A stretch of DNA of 64,000 bases, from positions 91,125 through 155,124 of the forward strand of contig JAILOG010000013.1 of NCBI GenBank assembly GCA_024690965.1, written 5' to 3'. How positions within the stretch are numbered: position 1 is the stretch's first letter; the number at the start of each line of letters is the position of its first letter. This document shows positions 33,691 through 42,971 of the stretch, piece by piece. The position numbers and the translations under genes were made by a program. This DNA comes from Clostridiales bacterium (lineage in GTDB: Bacteria > Bacillota > Clostridia > Oscillospirales > Acutalibacteraceae). The notes beneath the pieces were generated by a model, which saw nothing but the letters and a program-made list of their open reading frames with translations, was not told where the DNA came from and searched no databases.

Positions 33691-35502
33691 ATGAGAAGAA
33701 AAATAATATCCGCCGCAGCGGTTTTAATAGTTATATTGTCCGTGTTCTCGTTAACTGCCTTTGCAGATACTGTGTTTACGCTTGAGGAGCTTAATCTTGA
33801 AATTAAAACCCCGGACAGCCTTATCACCATAACACGGGATTCTAAGGAAAACGACCCTGTTTTTAAAAGCTCGGGCCTTGATTATAAAACTACTCTCAAA
33901 ACACTTGAGGATGACAATGTTTACCTTTACGCTCAGTCAAACGACGGCTCGTATAAAATTACCGTAGGTATGGTAGAAAATGACGAAAGCCGCGGATATT
34001 ACGATTTTACAACGCTGTCTTCCGACCAAAAGATCGATATAAGCGAGGCGTTTAAAAAACAGCCCGAATGTACAAATTGTTACACATATGAACTTAAAAA
34101 CGGACAGGCGTTTTTCTTTTGCCCTACATATAAATACAATGCAGTGGGCGGAACACCAATAAGCGTTGCCCAGTACATAACAATCATCAACGGTCAAAGA
34201 ATAACAACACAGCTTACGGTAAACGGTTCCTCTTACACAAATGAGCAGGTGAACATTCTCAAAGAAGTTGTAGACAGTATGCGCTTTACCGACATAACTA
34301 CAAAGAGCTTTGATTTTGAAAGCGTAATGCCGTACATTTATATTGCCTGCGGAGTATTTGCGGTGCTTATTATAGTTACAACAGTGCTTATCATAAAAAG
34401 AAAACGCGCAGAGAAAAATCCCGAAAAGCAGGAAAAACCATCAAAATCGGCGAAATCCGAAGGTAAGAAAGATAAATCCGGCAAAAAAGAAAACCCTGAT
34501 GGTGCTTCGGCAAAAACCAAAAAATCCGGCAAGAAATCGGGGGCTTCAGGAAAAAGAAAATCCGATGGAGATATGGCTGAATTCTTTGAAAATACCAGCC
34601 GTTTTGAAACGCCCTCCAAGGGAGAAGAACCTGAGGAAGCCCTTGTTATAGTTGCGGACGCCGCAAAGCTTGACGAGAGCTTAAAGCGTAAAAAAGAATC
34701 GGAAAAATCCCCGGACGAAGATAAACAAAACCAAAACACGCCTAAAGCTGAAAATAAACCGCCTGTTTTAAACAAAGACGCGCAAAACAAAGAGTCTGAT
34801 GACGACTCTATGAACGCCATATTTGCAACGGGAGATATAAAAACCCCTCAGAAAAACGCACAGCCGCAAACTCAGTCCGCAAATATGCCTGCAGATGAAA
34901 AATCTGACAGCCAAAGCACGGAAAGTGACGATGAGTTTGTTACATACGAAAGTATGGACTATGAATTTAACGACGAAGATTTTGTAGCCGCTGAAGGCAG
35001 CAATGCCGAAATACCGGGTGATAACGCGGGCACAACCGAAAAAACAGTAAAGCTTGATTTACCGAAAACTCAGGAAGAGCCGCTCGCAAATGTAAATGTA
35101 GATGTGATAAACGATGAGCCAATAAAGCCCGAGGACATAGATTTCAGCCTGTTTGAAAATGCTCCGCGCACACCGTCCGCTAAACCGCTGAGAGCGCACA
35201 CGGGCGTTACCGCAACATATAGGAGAGAGGCGCGTCCTTCTGCGGTGAATAAACAAGAGCCGAATGAAACGAGAGCCTTTGAAATACCCAAAAAGCCCGC
35301 TTCAAAGAATAGCGATACGGAACGTAAATCATCCCAAAACCCCGCTTTAAAAGTGTTAAAGGCTATCGGTGGCGCGATTGCCGGAATAGGACTTCTTTTG
35401 TTGTATCTTGTTACGTTGCCCTTCACATCAGGAAAGAACAAGAATAACGGTTCCGAAAACTCTCAAAAGAAACCTAAAAACAACCGAAATGCTCGCAGAT
35501 AA
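33691..35502 (+). CDS. Membrane protein with long charged cytosolic tail, unknown function
   Basis: 603 residues. Signal peptide (1-24, ending SLTAFAD), an extracellular domain of about 190 residues with a regular alpha/beta pattern and FRFTDITT-like end, then a membrane helix near 214-236. After it come about 320 residues of low-complexity Lys/Ser/Glu/Asp-rich sequence and a second helix near 560-580 followed by a Lys/Asn-rich end. No domain recognised. The cytosolic tail holds many Ser/Thr in acidic or basic contexts. It is 19 bases ahead of cpsC-like and probably shares its transcript, so a link to polysaccharide export or its regulation is plausible. Confidence 0.72.
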   Translation: MRRKIISAAAVLIVILSVFSLTAFADTVFTLEELNLEIKTPDSLITITRDSKENDPVFKSSGLDYKTTLKTLEDDNVYLYAQSNDGSYKITVGMVENDESRGYYDFTTLSSDQKIDISEAFKKQPECTNCYTYELKNGQAFFFCPTYKYNAVGGTPISVAQYITIINGQRITTQLTVNGSSYTNEQVNILKEVVDSMRFTDITTKSFDFESVMPYIYIACGVFAVLIIVTTVLIIKRKRAEKNPEKQEKPSKSAKSEGKKDKSGKKENPDGASAKTKKSGKKSGASGKRKSDGDMAEFFENTSRFETPSKGEEPEEALVIVADAAKLDESLKRKKESEKSPDEDKQNQNTPKAENKPPVLNKDAQNKESDDDSMNAIFATGDIKTPQKNAQPQTQSANMPADEKSDSQSTESDDEFVTYESMDYEFNDEDFVAAEGSNAEIPGDNAGTTEKTVKLDLPKTQEEPLANVNVDVINDEPIKPEDIDFSLFENAPRTPSAKPLRAHTGVTATYRREARPSAVNKQEPNETRAFEIPKKPASKNSDTERKSSQNPALKVLKAIGGAIAGIGLLLLYLVTLPFTSGKNKNNGSENSQKKPKNNRNARR

Positions 35503-35521
35503 GCATTGGAGGAATTGATAT

Positions 35522-36259
35522 ATGTTTAAAAGGCAATTTGTTATAAAAGATTATTTGAATATGCTGTTGGCACACTTGAAGCTTATAGTAATACTTCCGT
35601 TTGTGTGCGCATTGTTGTCATATACTTACACGGTTTTTCTTGTAACTCCTACATACACGTCAAGTATGCTTGTGTATGTAAAAAATACTGACGCCGCATC
35701 TGCGGATGACAGCGATTATTACAGATACAGCAGCAACGGTACCTCGTCGGGTCCCAGAGTAAATCCCTACAGTATGTCCGCTTCTGCGCAAATTGCGTCT
35801 ACATGTGCCCTGCTTTTCAGAACAGACAGGTTTATGACAAATGTTTTGACCGATGAAGAGTTGGAAACTGAGAGAACTTATTCCCCCGGAGGTATAAAAG
35901 GAGCCACGAGGTTTGAAAGCGTAAACGATACTCAAATAATGAGGATCAGCATTACATTGACAAGCGCGAAAGATACCGCGCAAATATTAAAGGCTGTATA
36001 CCGCCAATCGGAAAATTATTATAAAGATTATTTTCCGACAGGACAGATATTTATGGTAGAAGAACCTGTAACGCCGTCGGTTCCGGGCACTCCTAATGTA
36101 AGCCAAAACATAATTTACGGTTTTGGAGCGGGTCTTGTTGTAGCCATTGGTATCGCGTTACTTATAGGATTTATCGATACAACGGTAAAATCGGGCGAGG
36201 ATCTCTACAAAATCTACGATATACCCGTATTTGCGGAGATCATAGATACAAACTATTAA
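35522..36259 (+). CDS. Wzz/CpsC-type polysaccharide co-polymerase, kinase activator
   Basis: 245 residues, typical CpsC/CapA size. Two membrane helices (about 18-42 and 197-220) flank an outer domain. The Pro-rich segment before the second helix (EEPVTPSVPGTPNVSQN) is the family hallmark. In Gram-positives this protein sets polysaccharide chain length and its C-terminal tail switches on the partner tyrosine kinase, which is the next gene, 18 bases downstream. GGAGG precedes the ATG. Confidence 0.9.
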   Translation: MFKRQFVIKDYLNMLLAHLKLIVILPFVCALLSYTYTVFLVTPTYTSSMLVYVKNTDAASADDSDYYRYSSNGTSSGPRVNPYSMSASAQIASTCALLFRTDRFMTNVLTDEELETERTYSPGGIKGATRFESVNDTQIMRISITLTSAKDTAQILKAVYRQSENYYKDYFPTGQIFMVEEPVTPSVPGTPNVSQNIIYGFGAGLVVAIGIALLIGFIDTTVKSGEDLYKIYDIPVFAEIIDTNY

Positions 36260-36277
36260 GCATAAGGAGGCACAGCT

Positions 36278-37024
36278 GTGAATTTATATGATTTAAAGCT
36301 ATTTCAACAAAAGCTGATGAAAAGCCGCGTGACCGAAAACAGTGATAAATCCAAGAATATTCTCATAAATAATGACAAATTCGCTGTTGTTGAGGCTTAT
36401 AAGATCGCAAGGTCTAACCTTATGTTTGCCGTTGCGGCAAAAAACAACAAATTTGTCGTGTTTACAAGCTATAATAAAGGTGAAGGCAAAAGTACGTCTA
36501 TAACAAATATGGCTATTTCCATTTCCAAAATGGGAGTAAAGGTATTGCTTGTTGACGCCGATATGCGTAAGCCCAATATACATAACCTGTTAAAATTAAA
36601 GAACGATATAGGTCTTTCTGAGCTGCTGGGTAAATTTAAAACAACCGATGAGGTGATAAAGAAAGATATTTTACCTAATTTGGATGTAATTACGGCAGGC
36701 ACAATTCCGCCGAACCCTTCGGAGCTTTTGGGCTCACAGCAGCTTGAGTATGAGTTTAAGAAATTTGAAAAGATGTACGACTTCGTTCTTATAGACTCGC
36801 CTCCGATAGGCATAGTTACAGACGCGCTTATGCTCAAGGACCAGGTTGCGGGTTATGTGCTTGTTATAAGAGAACAGCACACATCGCACAACGATATAGC
36901 AAAGCTTTTAAGTTCACTTGAGCTTGCGGAGACTTCCGCGCTCGGATTTATAAAAATAGGTTGCGTTCAAAAAGATAAGAAATATTACAACAGATACTAT
37001 AACAGATATAAATACGGATATTAA
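36278..37024 (+). CDS. CpsD/CapB-type bacterial tyrosine kinase
   Basis: 248 residues. BY-kinase: Walker A variant NKGEGKSTS (residues about 66-74), Walker A' LLVDADMRKPN (about 91-101), Walker B VLIDSPPIG (about 170-178). The C-terminal Tyr cluster KKYYNRYYNRYKYGY has seven tyrosines and is the autophosphorylation tail. It works with the preceding CpsC-like activator to control exopolysaccharide or capsule polymerisation. No glycosyltransferase genes are adjacent, so the polymer locus it serves must be elsewhere. GTG start with AAGGAGG seven bases upstream. Confidence 0.92.
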   Translation: MNLYDLKLFQQKLMKSRVTENSDKSKNILINNDKFAVVEAYKIARSNLMFAVAAKNNKFVVFTSYNKGEGKSTSITNMAISISKMGVKVLLVDADMRKPNIHNLLKLKNDIGLSELLGKFKTTDEVIKKDILPNLDVITAGTIPPNPSELLGSQQLEYEFKKFEKMYDFVLIDSPPIGIVTDALMLKDQVAGYVLVIREQHTSHNDIAKLLSSLELAETSALGFIKIGCVQKDKKYYNRYYNRYKYGY

Positions 37025-37064
37025 TATTTGTAAGCAATATAATTCCACGAAAGGAAAAACAAGA

Positions 37065-38678
37065 TTGGAAGTTTTAACCCCCACGCAGATTCAAATTAAA
37101 ACAGAAATAGAGAAAAGGCGTACCTTTGCGATTATTTCGCACCCCGACGCCGGAAAGACCACGCTTACCGAAAAGCTTTTGCTTTACGGCGGAGCAATAA
37201 ACCTGGCAGGCTCGGTAAAAGGCAAAAAAACAGCCAAACACGCCGTTTCAGACTGGATGGAAATAGAAAAACAGAGAGGCATATCGGTCACAAGCTCTGT
37301 TTTGCAGTTTAAATATAACGATTGCTGTATAAATATACTCGATACCCCGGGACACCAGGATTTTTCGGAGGATACTTACCGCACTTTAATGGCAGCGGAC
37401 TCCGCGGTTATGGTGATAGACGCGTCAAAAGGTGTTGAGGCGCAGACAATAAAGCTTTTCAAGGTTTGTTTGCTCAGAAAAATACCCATTATCACGTTCA
37501 TTAATAAAATGGACCGTGACGCAAAGAACCCGTTTGAGCTTTTAGAGGATATAGAAAATGTACTTGGCATAAATACCTGCCCCGTAAACTGGCCAATCGG
37601 TTCGGGTAAGGAGTTTAAGGGCGTTTATGACAGAGACAGCAGAAATCTGCTTCTTTTTACCGCGAATAACGGACAAAAAGAAGTGGAAGAGAATATTATT
37701 TCAGTAGACAGCCCGAATATTTCCGATTATATAGACGAGTATCAATTAAAGGATTTTTATGATGATATAAGCTTGCTTGAAGGCGCGGGCGACAGTTTTG
37801 ACCTTCAGGCGGTGAGAGACGGAAAACTGACACCCGTGTTTTTCGGCTCGGCGCTTACAAATTTCGGCGTGCAACCGTTTTTGGAGAGATTTCTTGATAT
37901 AACTACTCCGCCGTTGCCGAGAGAATCCGATATCGGCATAATTGACCCTGTGGAATCGCCCTTTTCGGCTTTTGTGTTTAAAATACAGGCAAATATGAAC
38001 AAAGCCCACCGTGACAGAATAGCCTTTATGCGTATTTGCTCGGGCAAATTTGAAAAAGACACGGAAGTGTATCACGTTCAGGGCGAGCGCAAAATGAAGC
38101 TTTCGCAGCCGCAACAGCTTATGGCGCAGGACAGAGAAATAGTTACAGAGGCGTATGCGGGAGATATTATCGGCGTTTTTGACCCCGGTATTTTCTCGAT
38201 CGGCGATACGGTATGTATGCCTTCGGAAAAGTTTAAATATAGGGGAATACCCACGTTTGCCCCCGAGCATTTTGCCATTGTGCGCCAAAAGGACACAATG
38301 AAGCGCAAGCAGTTTGTAAAAGGTACTACACAAATAGCACAAGAGGGTGCAATACAAATTTTCAGAGAGCTTGACGCAGGTATGGAAGAGGTGTATGTGG
38401 GCGTTGTAGGCACGCTGCAGTTTGATGTTCTCAAATATCGCCTTAATAATGAATATAATGTAGAGATAATAATGGAGGGTTTGCCCTACAAGTTTATAAG
38501 ATGGATAAAGAATAAAGACTTAGACGTTAAAAAGCTCGATTTAGCTTCCGATACAAAAAGAATAGAAGATATGCGCGGAAATAAGCTTTTGCTTTTTACA
38601 AGTATGTGGAGTATAGATTGGGCGCTTGAACACAATAAAGGCCTTGAGCTTGAGGAATTCGGTTCAGCCGAGTTTTAA
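37065..38678 (+). CDS. prfC: Peptide chain release factor 3
   Basis: 537 residues, standard for RF3. Translational GTPase that recycles RF1/RF2 from the ribosome. G1 in SHPDAGKTTLTEK, G3 in DTPGHQDFSEDT, G4 in NKMDRDAK. The N-terminal switch region (SDWMEIEKQRGISVTSSV) is typical of RF3 rather than EF-G, and the C-terminal domain has the RF3-type LQFDVLKYRL and LPYKFIRWI. Start TTG with AAAGGAA nine bases before. It is 40 bases after cpsD and may be co-transcribed by chance of position. Confidence 0.96.
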   Translation: MEVLTPTQIQIKTEIEKRRTFAIISHPDAGKTTLTEKLLLYGGAINLAGSVKGKKTAKHAVSDWMEIEKQRGISVTSSVLQFKYNDCCINILDTPGHQDFSEDTYRTLMAADSAVMVIDASKGVEAQTIKLFKVCLLRKIPIITFINKMDRDAKNPFELLEDIENVLGINTCPVNWPIGSGKEFKGVYDRDSRNLLLFTANNGQKEVEENIISVDSPNISDYIDEYQLKDFYDDISLLEGAGDSFDLQAVRDGKLTPVFFGSALTNFGVQPFLERFLDITTPPLPRESDIGIIDPVESPFSAFVFKIQANMNKAHRDRIAFMRICSGKFEKDTEVYHVQGERKMKLSQPQQLMAQDREIVTEAYAGDIIGVFDPGIFSIGDTVCMPSEKFKYRGIPTFAPEHFAIVRQKDTMKRKQFVKGTTQIAQEGAIQIFRELDAGMEEVYVGVVGTLQFDVLKYRLNNEYNVEIIMEGLPYKFIRWIKNKDLDVKKLDLASDTKRIEDMRGNKLLLFTSMWSIDWALEHNKGLELEEFGSAEF

Positions 38679-38733
38679 ATCAGAAAAAAATTAGGGTAAT
38701 AATGTGAGAAATAACTGAAATATTAAAAAAAAC

Positions 38734-38762
38734 TTGAATTATTATCCAAAATATGATAAAGT
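38734..38762 (+). promoter_or_regulatory. Probable promoter of the dockerin protease gene
   Basis: TTGAAT (38734-38739), 17-base spacer, TAAAGT (38757-38762), about 50 bases before the ATG. The -10 is non-consensus. Confidence 0.5.
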
Positions 38763-38813
38763 AACCGTATGAGGATTATTCTAGCCTTTTATATTTCCAG
38801 AGGAGGAAATGTT

Positions 38814-41111
38814 ATGAGAAATACAAGACGAATCATCAGTGTGGCAATGGCTTTGATGCTGGCACTCAGCGCTTTTTGCTCTGTTTCGGCTTTTGCCGAT
38901 GAAAAAAGCACAGATCGAGCCATGGGGCGCATTTATGTAGACAATGCCGCGTCAGGCGGTTATGCTTTGGAAGAGCAGGACGGCGTTTTTGTATCAAGAA
39001 TGGCAAAGACGGTGTCTTATCCCGCAAGTTACAGCTCTGTGGATAAGGGATATATAACTCCCGTTAAACATCAGGGAGATTACGGTACATGTTGGGCTCA
39101 CGGCGCTGCTGCTTCTGCAGAAGCGAGTCTTATAAAGAACAACGGTTTTTCCAAAACAACCAACTTATCCGAATTGCATCTTTCATATTATATGTATAAT
39201 AAAGCCTTTGACCCGCTTAATCTTTTAAACGGTGACAGCACGGTTATCGGCAGCAGATATGCGAGATATTACAGCTTTTTGGATGTCGGCGGTTCCAACA
39301 GCTTTACTCCCTTTACACTTGCCCGCTGGACAGGTCTTGTAGATGAAGGCAAACACACTGATTTTGCTTATGAGAAGGCTAACAGTTATTATACCGTTTC
39401 AGATACGGCTTCCGCATATAAATACGATGCGGCCCACCTTACAGAAGCATATTGGGTATCGCCTGAAGACAAAGACGATATGAAATATATGATAACAAAC
39501 TACGGTGCCGGTACGATCGCGTATTATCACGACGATTATTACATCAACGATAACACAAACGCATATTATTACAGCGGTTCAAATTATCCTAACCACGAGG
39601 TTACGGTTGTAGGCTGGGACGATAACTACTCCAAAAAGAATTTTAAGAAAACTCCTTCCAATGACGGCGCGTGGCTTGTTAAAAACAGCTGGGGAACAGG
39701 ATGGGGAAACAACGGCTATTTCTGGCTTTCTTATGAAGATGAATCTCTTTGTTCAGACGTAGCGTCTTTCTACGCATTTGAGTCTAACAAGAATTACGAC
39801 AACAACTATCAGTATGACGGCTCAAGCGTTTATGAGTACGACGAAGAGGACAACGGCAGTTTGGAAGCGAATATGTTCGTTGCAGACTCTAATGAGTATC
39901 TTAAGGCAGTTTCTTTCTGGACAGCACAGCAAAATGTAAGCTATTCCATCCAGATTTATACAGGAGTTGTGGGAACATCAAACCCCACAAACGGTACAGC
40001 TGCCCTTAAAAAAGAGATCGCAGGTGTAGAGACCTACGCAGGCTATCACACAATCAAGCTTCCTTCAAGCGTTTATTTGAGCGCAGGCGAGAGATATTCC
40101 GTAGTAATAAGACTTTCCGCAAACAATGCAGAAAAGACATATTTCTTTGTTGATAAGTCAGACTCAAGTGCTGAGTGGATAGTATTTACAAACAGCGGCT
40201 CCGCAGGTCAGTCTTTGTTCTGCAATGCCACAAGCAACAGCTGGACTGATAAAGGCTCACGCAACATAAACTACCGTATAAAGGCTTTCACCGATGAAGC
40301 CGGCAACAGCAATATAGACACTTCTGTAGATGATTCAGACAGCGATTATTATTACATTACTTCGGATGACAACAGTGATTCATGGTGGAACAACTGGTTT
40401 GACGACCAAAGCAACACACCTGAATTTTCCAAAGTGCAGGACGTATCTTTGCTTAAAGACGGTGATAAGATAGTTCTTTATAACGAGGCTACTCTTTCAG
40501 CTGTATTGCCCTCAATGGCAGAAGGCAGAAAAGATGTTCTTGATATGATGAAATCCGAAGCATATGACTTTATTGATGAGCTTTTGTGGACAGTAAGAAT
40601 CGAAAACGACAATCTTTATCTCGAATCTCCCGACGGAATGAGAATGACCGCTTACGACAAAAACACTGTAGGTCTTGAAAAAGCCGGAAACACCATTGAA
40701 TTCAAATCCAATGACAATGGCTCTTACTATGTTTACGCTACGGGAACACAGAGATATCTCAAATATAACTCAACAATAAGAGGCTTCCGTTTCTATAAGT
40801 CTACCGACAAAAACGCTGTATTCTCAATCTATAAGCAGGCAGAAAAAACCGCCGCACAGTCTAAATCAAGAGTTATACACTACGGCGATGTTACCTGCGA
40901 CGGCGAAGTTACAATGCTTGACGTTGTAGCGGTTCAAAGACTTATTGCAAACTTGGGTGACGACACAACAAAAGCTCTTAAGATGCTTGCTGACCTGGAC
41001 GCAGACGGCAATGTAGCAATGACAGACGTTGTTATAATGCAAAAGATGATAGCAGGTATGGCAACAGGGTCTATGAGAGCAGGCAAAACAGCAACATTTG
41101 TTATGGGCTGA
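38814..41111 (+). CDS. Secreted papain-like cysteine protease with C-terminal dockerin
   Basis: 765 residues. Signal peptide 1-28. C1A peptidase domain from about residue 78: oxyanion Gln87 and catalytic Cys93 in HQGDYGTCWAHG, catalytic His261 in YPNHEVTVVGWDD, Asn291 in KNSWGTGWGNNGYFWLS. All three are present, so it should be active. Then a beta-sandwich region (about 350-490), an acidic linker, a region of unknown fold (about 540-690), and a type I dockerin with two calcium loops (GDVTCDGEVTMLDVV and DLDADGNVAMTDVV). The dockerin would attach it to a cohesin scaffold. The ATG at 38814 with GAGGAGG is preferred over an upstream in-frame ATG without a site. Confidence 0.93.
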   Translation: MRNTRRIISVAMALMLALSAFCSVSAFADEKSTDRAMGRIYVDNAASGGYALEEQDGVFVSRMAKTVSYPASYSSVDKGYITPVKHQGDYGTCWAHGAAASAEASLIKNNGFSKTTNLSELHLSYYMYNKAFDPLNLLNGDSTVIGSRYARYYSFLDVGGSNSFTPFTLARWTGLVDEGKHTDFAYEKANSYYTVSDTASAYKYDAAHLTEAYWVSPEDKDDMKYMITNYGAGTIAYYHDDYYINDNTNAYYYSGSNYPNHEVTVVGWDDNYSKKNFKKTPSNDGAWLVKNSWGTGWGNNGYFWLSYEDESLCSDVASFYAFESNKNYDNNYQYDGSSVYEYDEEDNGSLEANMFVADSNEYLKAVSFWTAQQNVSYSIQIYTGVVGTSNPTNGTAALKKEIAGVETYAGYHTIKLPSSVYLSAGERYSVVIRLSANNAEKTYFFVDKSDSSAEWIVFTNSGSAGQSLFCNATSNSWTDKGSRNINYRIKAFTDEAGNSNIDTSVDDSDSDYYYITSDDNSDSWWNNWFDDQSNTPEFSKVQDVSLLKDGDKIVLYNEATLSAVLPSMAEGRKDVLDMMKSEAYDFIDELLWTVRIENDNLYLESPDGMRMTAYDKNTVGLEKAGNTIEFKSNDNGSYYVYATGTQRYLKYNSTIRGFRFYKSTDKNAVFSIYKQAEKTAAQSKSRVIHYGDVTCDGEVTMLDVVAVQRLIANLGDDTTKALKMLADLDADGNVAMTDVVIMQKMIAGMATGSMRAGKTATFVMG

Positions 41112-41137
41112 TCAAAAATAATCAATAATAAAATTTT

Positions 41138-41175
41138 GGGCTCGCGGATTATTTCCGCGAGCCCGTTTTTAGTTT
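41138..41175 (+). terminator. Terminator between protease gene and rarA (convergent)
   Basis: GGGCTCGCGG pairs perfectly with CCGCGAGCCC, followed by GTTTTTAGTTTTT on the plus strand. On the minus strand the stem is followed by AAAATTTTATT, so it may also serve rarA weakly. Confidence 0.88.
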
Positions 41176-42441
41176 TTATTTGTTTTTAATCTTATCCCAA
41201 TACGCTTTAAACGCCTGCTCGTTTTTATTATCCCCAAAGTTGTAATAAACCGTATCTTTTATATCATCGGGCAAATATTGCTGCTTGATATAATGATTTT
41301 CGTAATTATGCGGATAAAGATAATTTTGCCCTTTTACAAGAGCGTCATCACCGTCGTAATGCTTATTCTGCAATATTCGCGGCACCTGCCTGCCTTTGCC
41401 CGACGACACATCGCTCATGGCGTTATTTATCGCCATATACGCCGAATTGGACTTTGGGGCGTTGCACACCATAATTACAGCGTCGGCAAGGGGTATCCTC
41501 GCTTCGGGTAAGCCAACCTGCAATGCGATATCGACACAGGATTTGACTATCGGTATTATTTGAGGATAGGCGAGTCCGACATCTTCACAGGCACAAACCA
41601 TAAGCCTTCTGCACGCCGAGGCAAGATCACCCGTGCTCAAAAGCTTCGCAAGATAAAAGACCGCAGCGTTTGGGTCGCTTCCGCGCATGGATTTTTGTAA
41701 CGCAGAAATGGTATCGTAATGTTCGTCTCCGTTTTTATCGTAATAAATGCTGCTTTTTTGTGTAAGCGCCTTTGCGCTTTCCAAATCTAAGGTTATAACG
41801 CCGTTTTTGTTCTCGGCGGTGGCAACGCACAATTCAACAGCGTTAAGCGCTTTTCGCACGTCTCCTCCGCAGGAAGAAGCTATATAGTTGGTTATAGCTT
41901 TATCCGCGGATATTTTTGTGCCGTTTTCCTTTTCCAGACAGTTATATGCCCTTAACAGGGCTTTTTTTATGTCATCTTTTTCAAGCGGCTTAAATTCAAA
42001 CACCGTGCTTCTGCTTAGTATAGCGTTGTATACATAAAAATACGGATTTTCGGTCGTGGAGGCTATAAGAGTTATTTTGCCGTTTTCTATAAACTCCAAA
42101 AGCGTTTGCTGCTGCTTTTTGTTAAAGTACTGAATTTCGTCCAAATACAGCAAAATGCCGTTAAGCCCCGCAAATGTATCTGACTGCGCGATAATATCCT
42201 TGATGTCTCCGCTTGATGCTGTGGTAGCGTTGAGCTTATACAACGTCATTTTTGTGTTTGCGGCAATTATTGAGGCAACAGTGGTTTTGCCTACGCCCGA
42301 AGGGCCGTAAAAGATCATGTTCGGTATGTTACCCGATTCTATTATTTTTCTCAGAGGCTTGCCGTCCCCGACAAGGTGGTGCTGACCGACAATATCATCC
42401 AGTGTTTGCGGTCTTATTCTGTCTGCCAGAGGTGAATTCAT
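41176..42441 (-). CDS. rarA: Replication-associated recombination protein A (AAA ATPase)
   Basis: 421 residues, usual for the RarA/MgsA/WRNIP1 family. N-terminal RPQTLDDIVGQHHLVG, Walker A GPSGVGKTT (about 46-54), Walker B LLYLDEIQYF, sensor-1 ASTTENP. The C-terminal tetramerisation domain has RGSDPNAAVFYLAKLL and CEDVGLAYPQ. Acts at stalled replication forks with SSB. ATG start preceded by a G-rich GGGGG site. Confidence 0.95.
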   Translation of the reverse strand: MNSPLADRIRPQTLDDIVGQHHLVGDGKPLRKIIESGNIPNMIFYGPSGVGKTTVASIIAANTKMTLYKLNATTASSGDIKDIIAQSDTFAGLNGILLYLDEIQYFNKKQQQTLLEFIENGKITLIASTTENPYFYVYNAILSRSTVFEFKPLEKDDIKKALLRAYNCLEKENGTKISADKAITNYIASSCGGDVRKALNAVELCVATAENKNGVITLDLESAKALTQKSSIYYDKNGDEHYDTISALQKSMRGSDPNAAVFYLAKLLSTGDLASACRRLMVCACEDVGLAYPQIIPIVKSCVDIALQVGLPEARIPLADAVIMVCNAPKSNSAYMAINNAMSDVSSGKGRQVPRILQNKHYDGDDALVKGQNYLYPHNYENHYIKQQYLPDDIKDTVYYNFGDNKNEQAFKAYWDKIKNK

Positions 42442-42517
42442 ATTTTATACCCCCGTAATCAGTTTTAATTATGATAGAATATTATGATTGATAAGTCAAT
42501 ATTTCTATAAAAAACAG

Positions 42518-42545
42518 TTGACAAATTATGAATATGGAGTATAAT
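42518..42545 (+). promoter_or_regulatory. Promoter of the metal-export operon
   Basis: TTGACA (42518-42523), 16-base spacer, TATAAT (42540-42545). Confidence 0.88.
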
Positions 42546-42554
42546 TAAATCAAC

Positions 42555-42583
42555 GAATGAACATTTATTCATATGTTCATTGA
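42555..42583 (+). promoter_or_regulatory. SmtB/ArsR-type operator
   Basis: Inverted repeat AATGAACATTTATTCA followed by TATGTTCATT, of the imperfect 12-2-12 type bound by SmtB/CzrA-like regulators. It lies directly downstream of the -10 box, where a bound repressor would block RNA polymerase. Confidence 0.8.
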
Positions 42584-42600
42584 ATTTTGAGGTGATTATT

Positions 42601-42954
42601 ATGAATATGGTATTAAATAATAATTCTGTTGAAAAAACTATGCTTAATGCAATAAAGCAGGAAATGCCCGATATTAACACACTATTTAGTTTGGCTGAGC
42701 TTTACAAGGTGTTTGGCGATACAACGAGAATACGTATAATGTGCGCCCTTTTCAACCGTGAATTATGCGTTTTTGATATTGCCGAAATAATAGAAATGGG
42801 GCAATCGGCGGTGTCGCACCAGTTGAGAATACTGCGAAGCGCTCATCTTGTGAAAGTGAGAAAAGACGGCAAGCAGTCGTATTATTCTCTTGACGATGAT
42901 CACGTAAAAGAAATATTCCATCTCGGACTTGAGCATATTACAGAGGAAAAATAA
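42601..42954 (+). CDS. ArsR/SmtB-family zinc-type metal-sensing repressor
   Basis: 117 residues, winged helix. DNA-reading helix in GQSAVSHQLRILRSAHLV. The alpha-5 metal site is complete: Asp99, His101, His112 and Glu115, the same D-x-H then H-xx-E spacing as in SmtB (CzrA has a final His). The alpha-3 Cys motif reads ELCVFD with a single Cys, so the alpha-3N Cd/Pb site of CadC is not expected. I infer Zn (or Co) sensing. It would release the operator at 42555 when metal binds, inducing itself and the ATPase. Start ATG at 42601 with GAGGTG six bases upstream; an in-frame TTG at 42580 overlaps the operator. Confidence 0.92.
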   Translation: MNMVLNNNSVEKTMLNAIKQEMPDINTLFSLAELYKVFGDTTRIRIMCALFNRELCVFDIAEIIEMGQSAVSHQLRILRSAHLVKVRKDGKQSYYSLDDDHVKEIFHLGLEHITEEK

Positions 42955-42971
42955 CGAATGGAGGCGATTTC

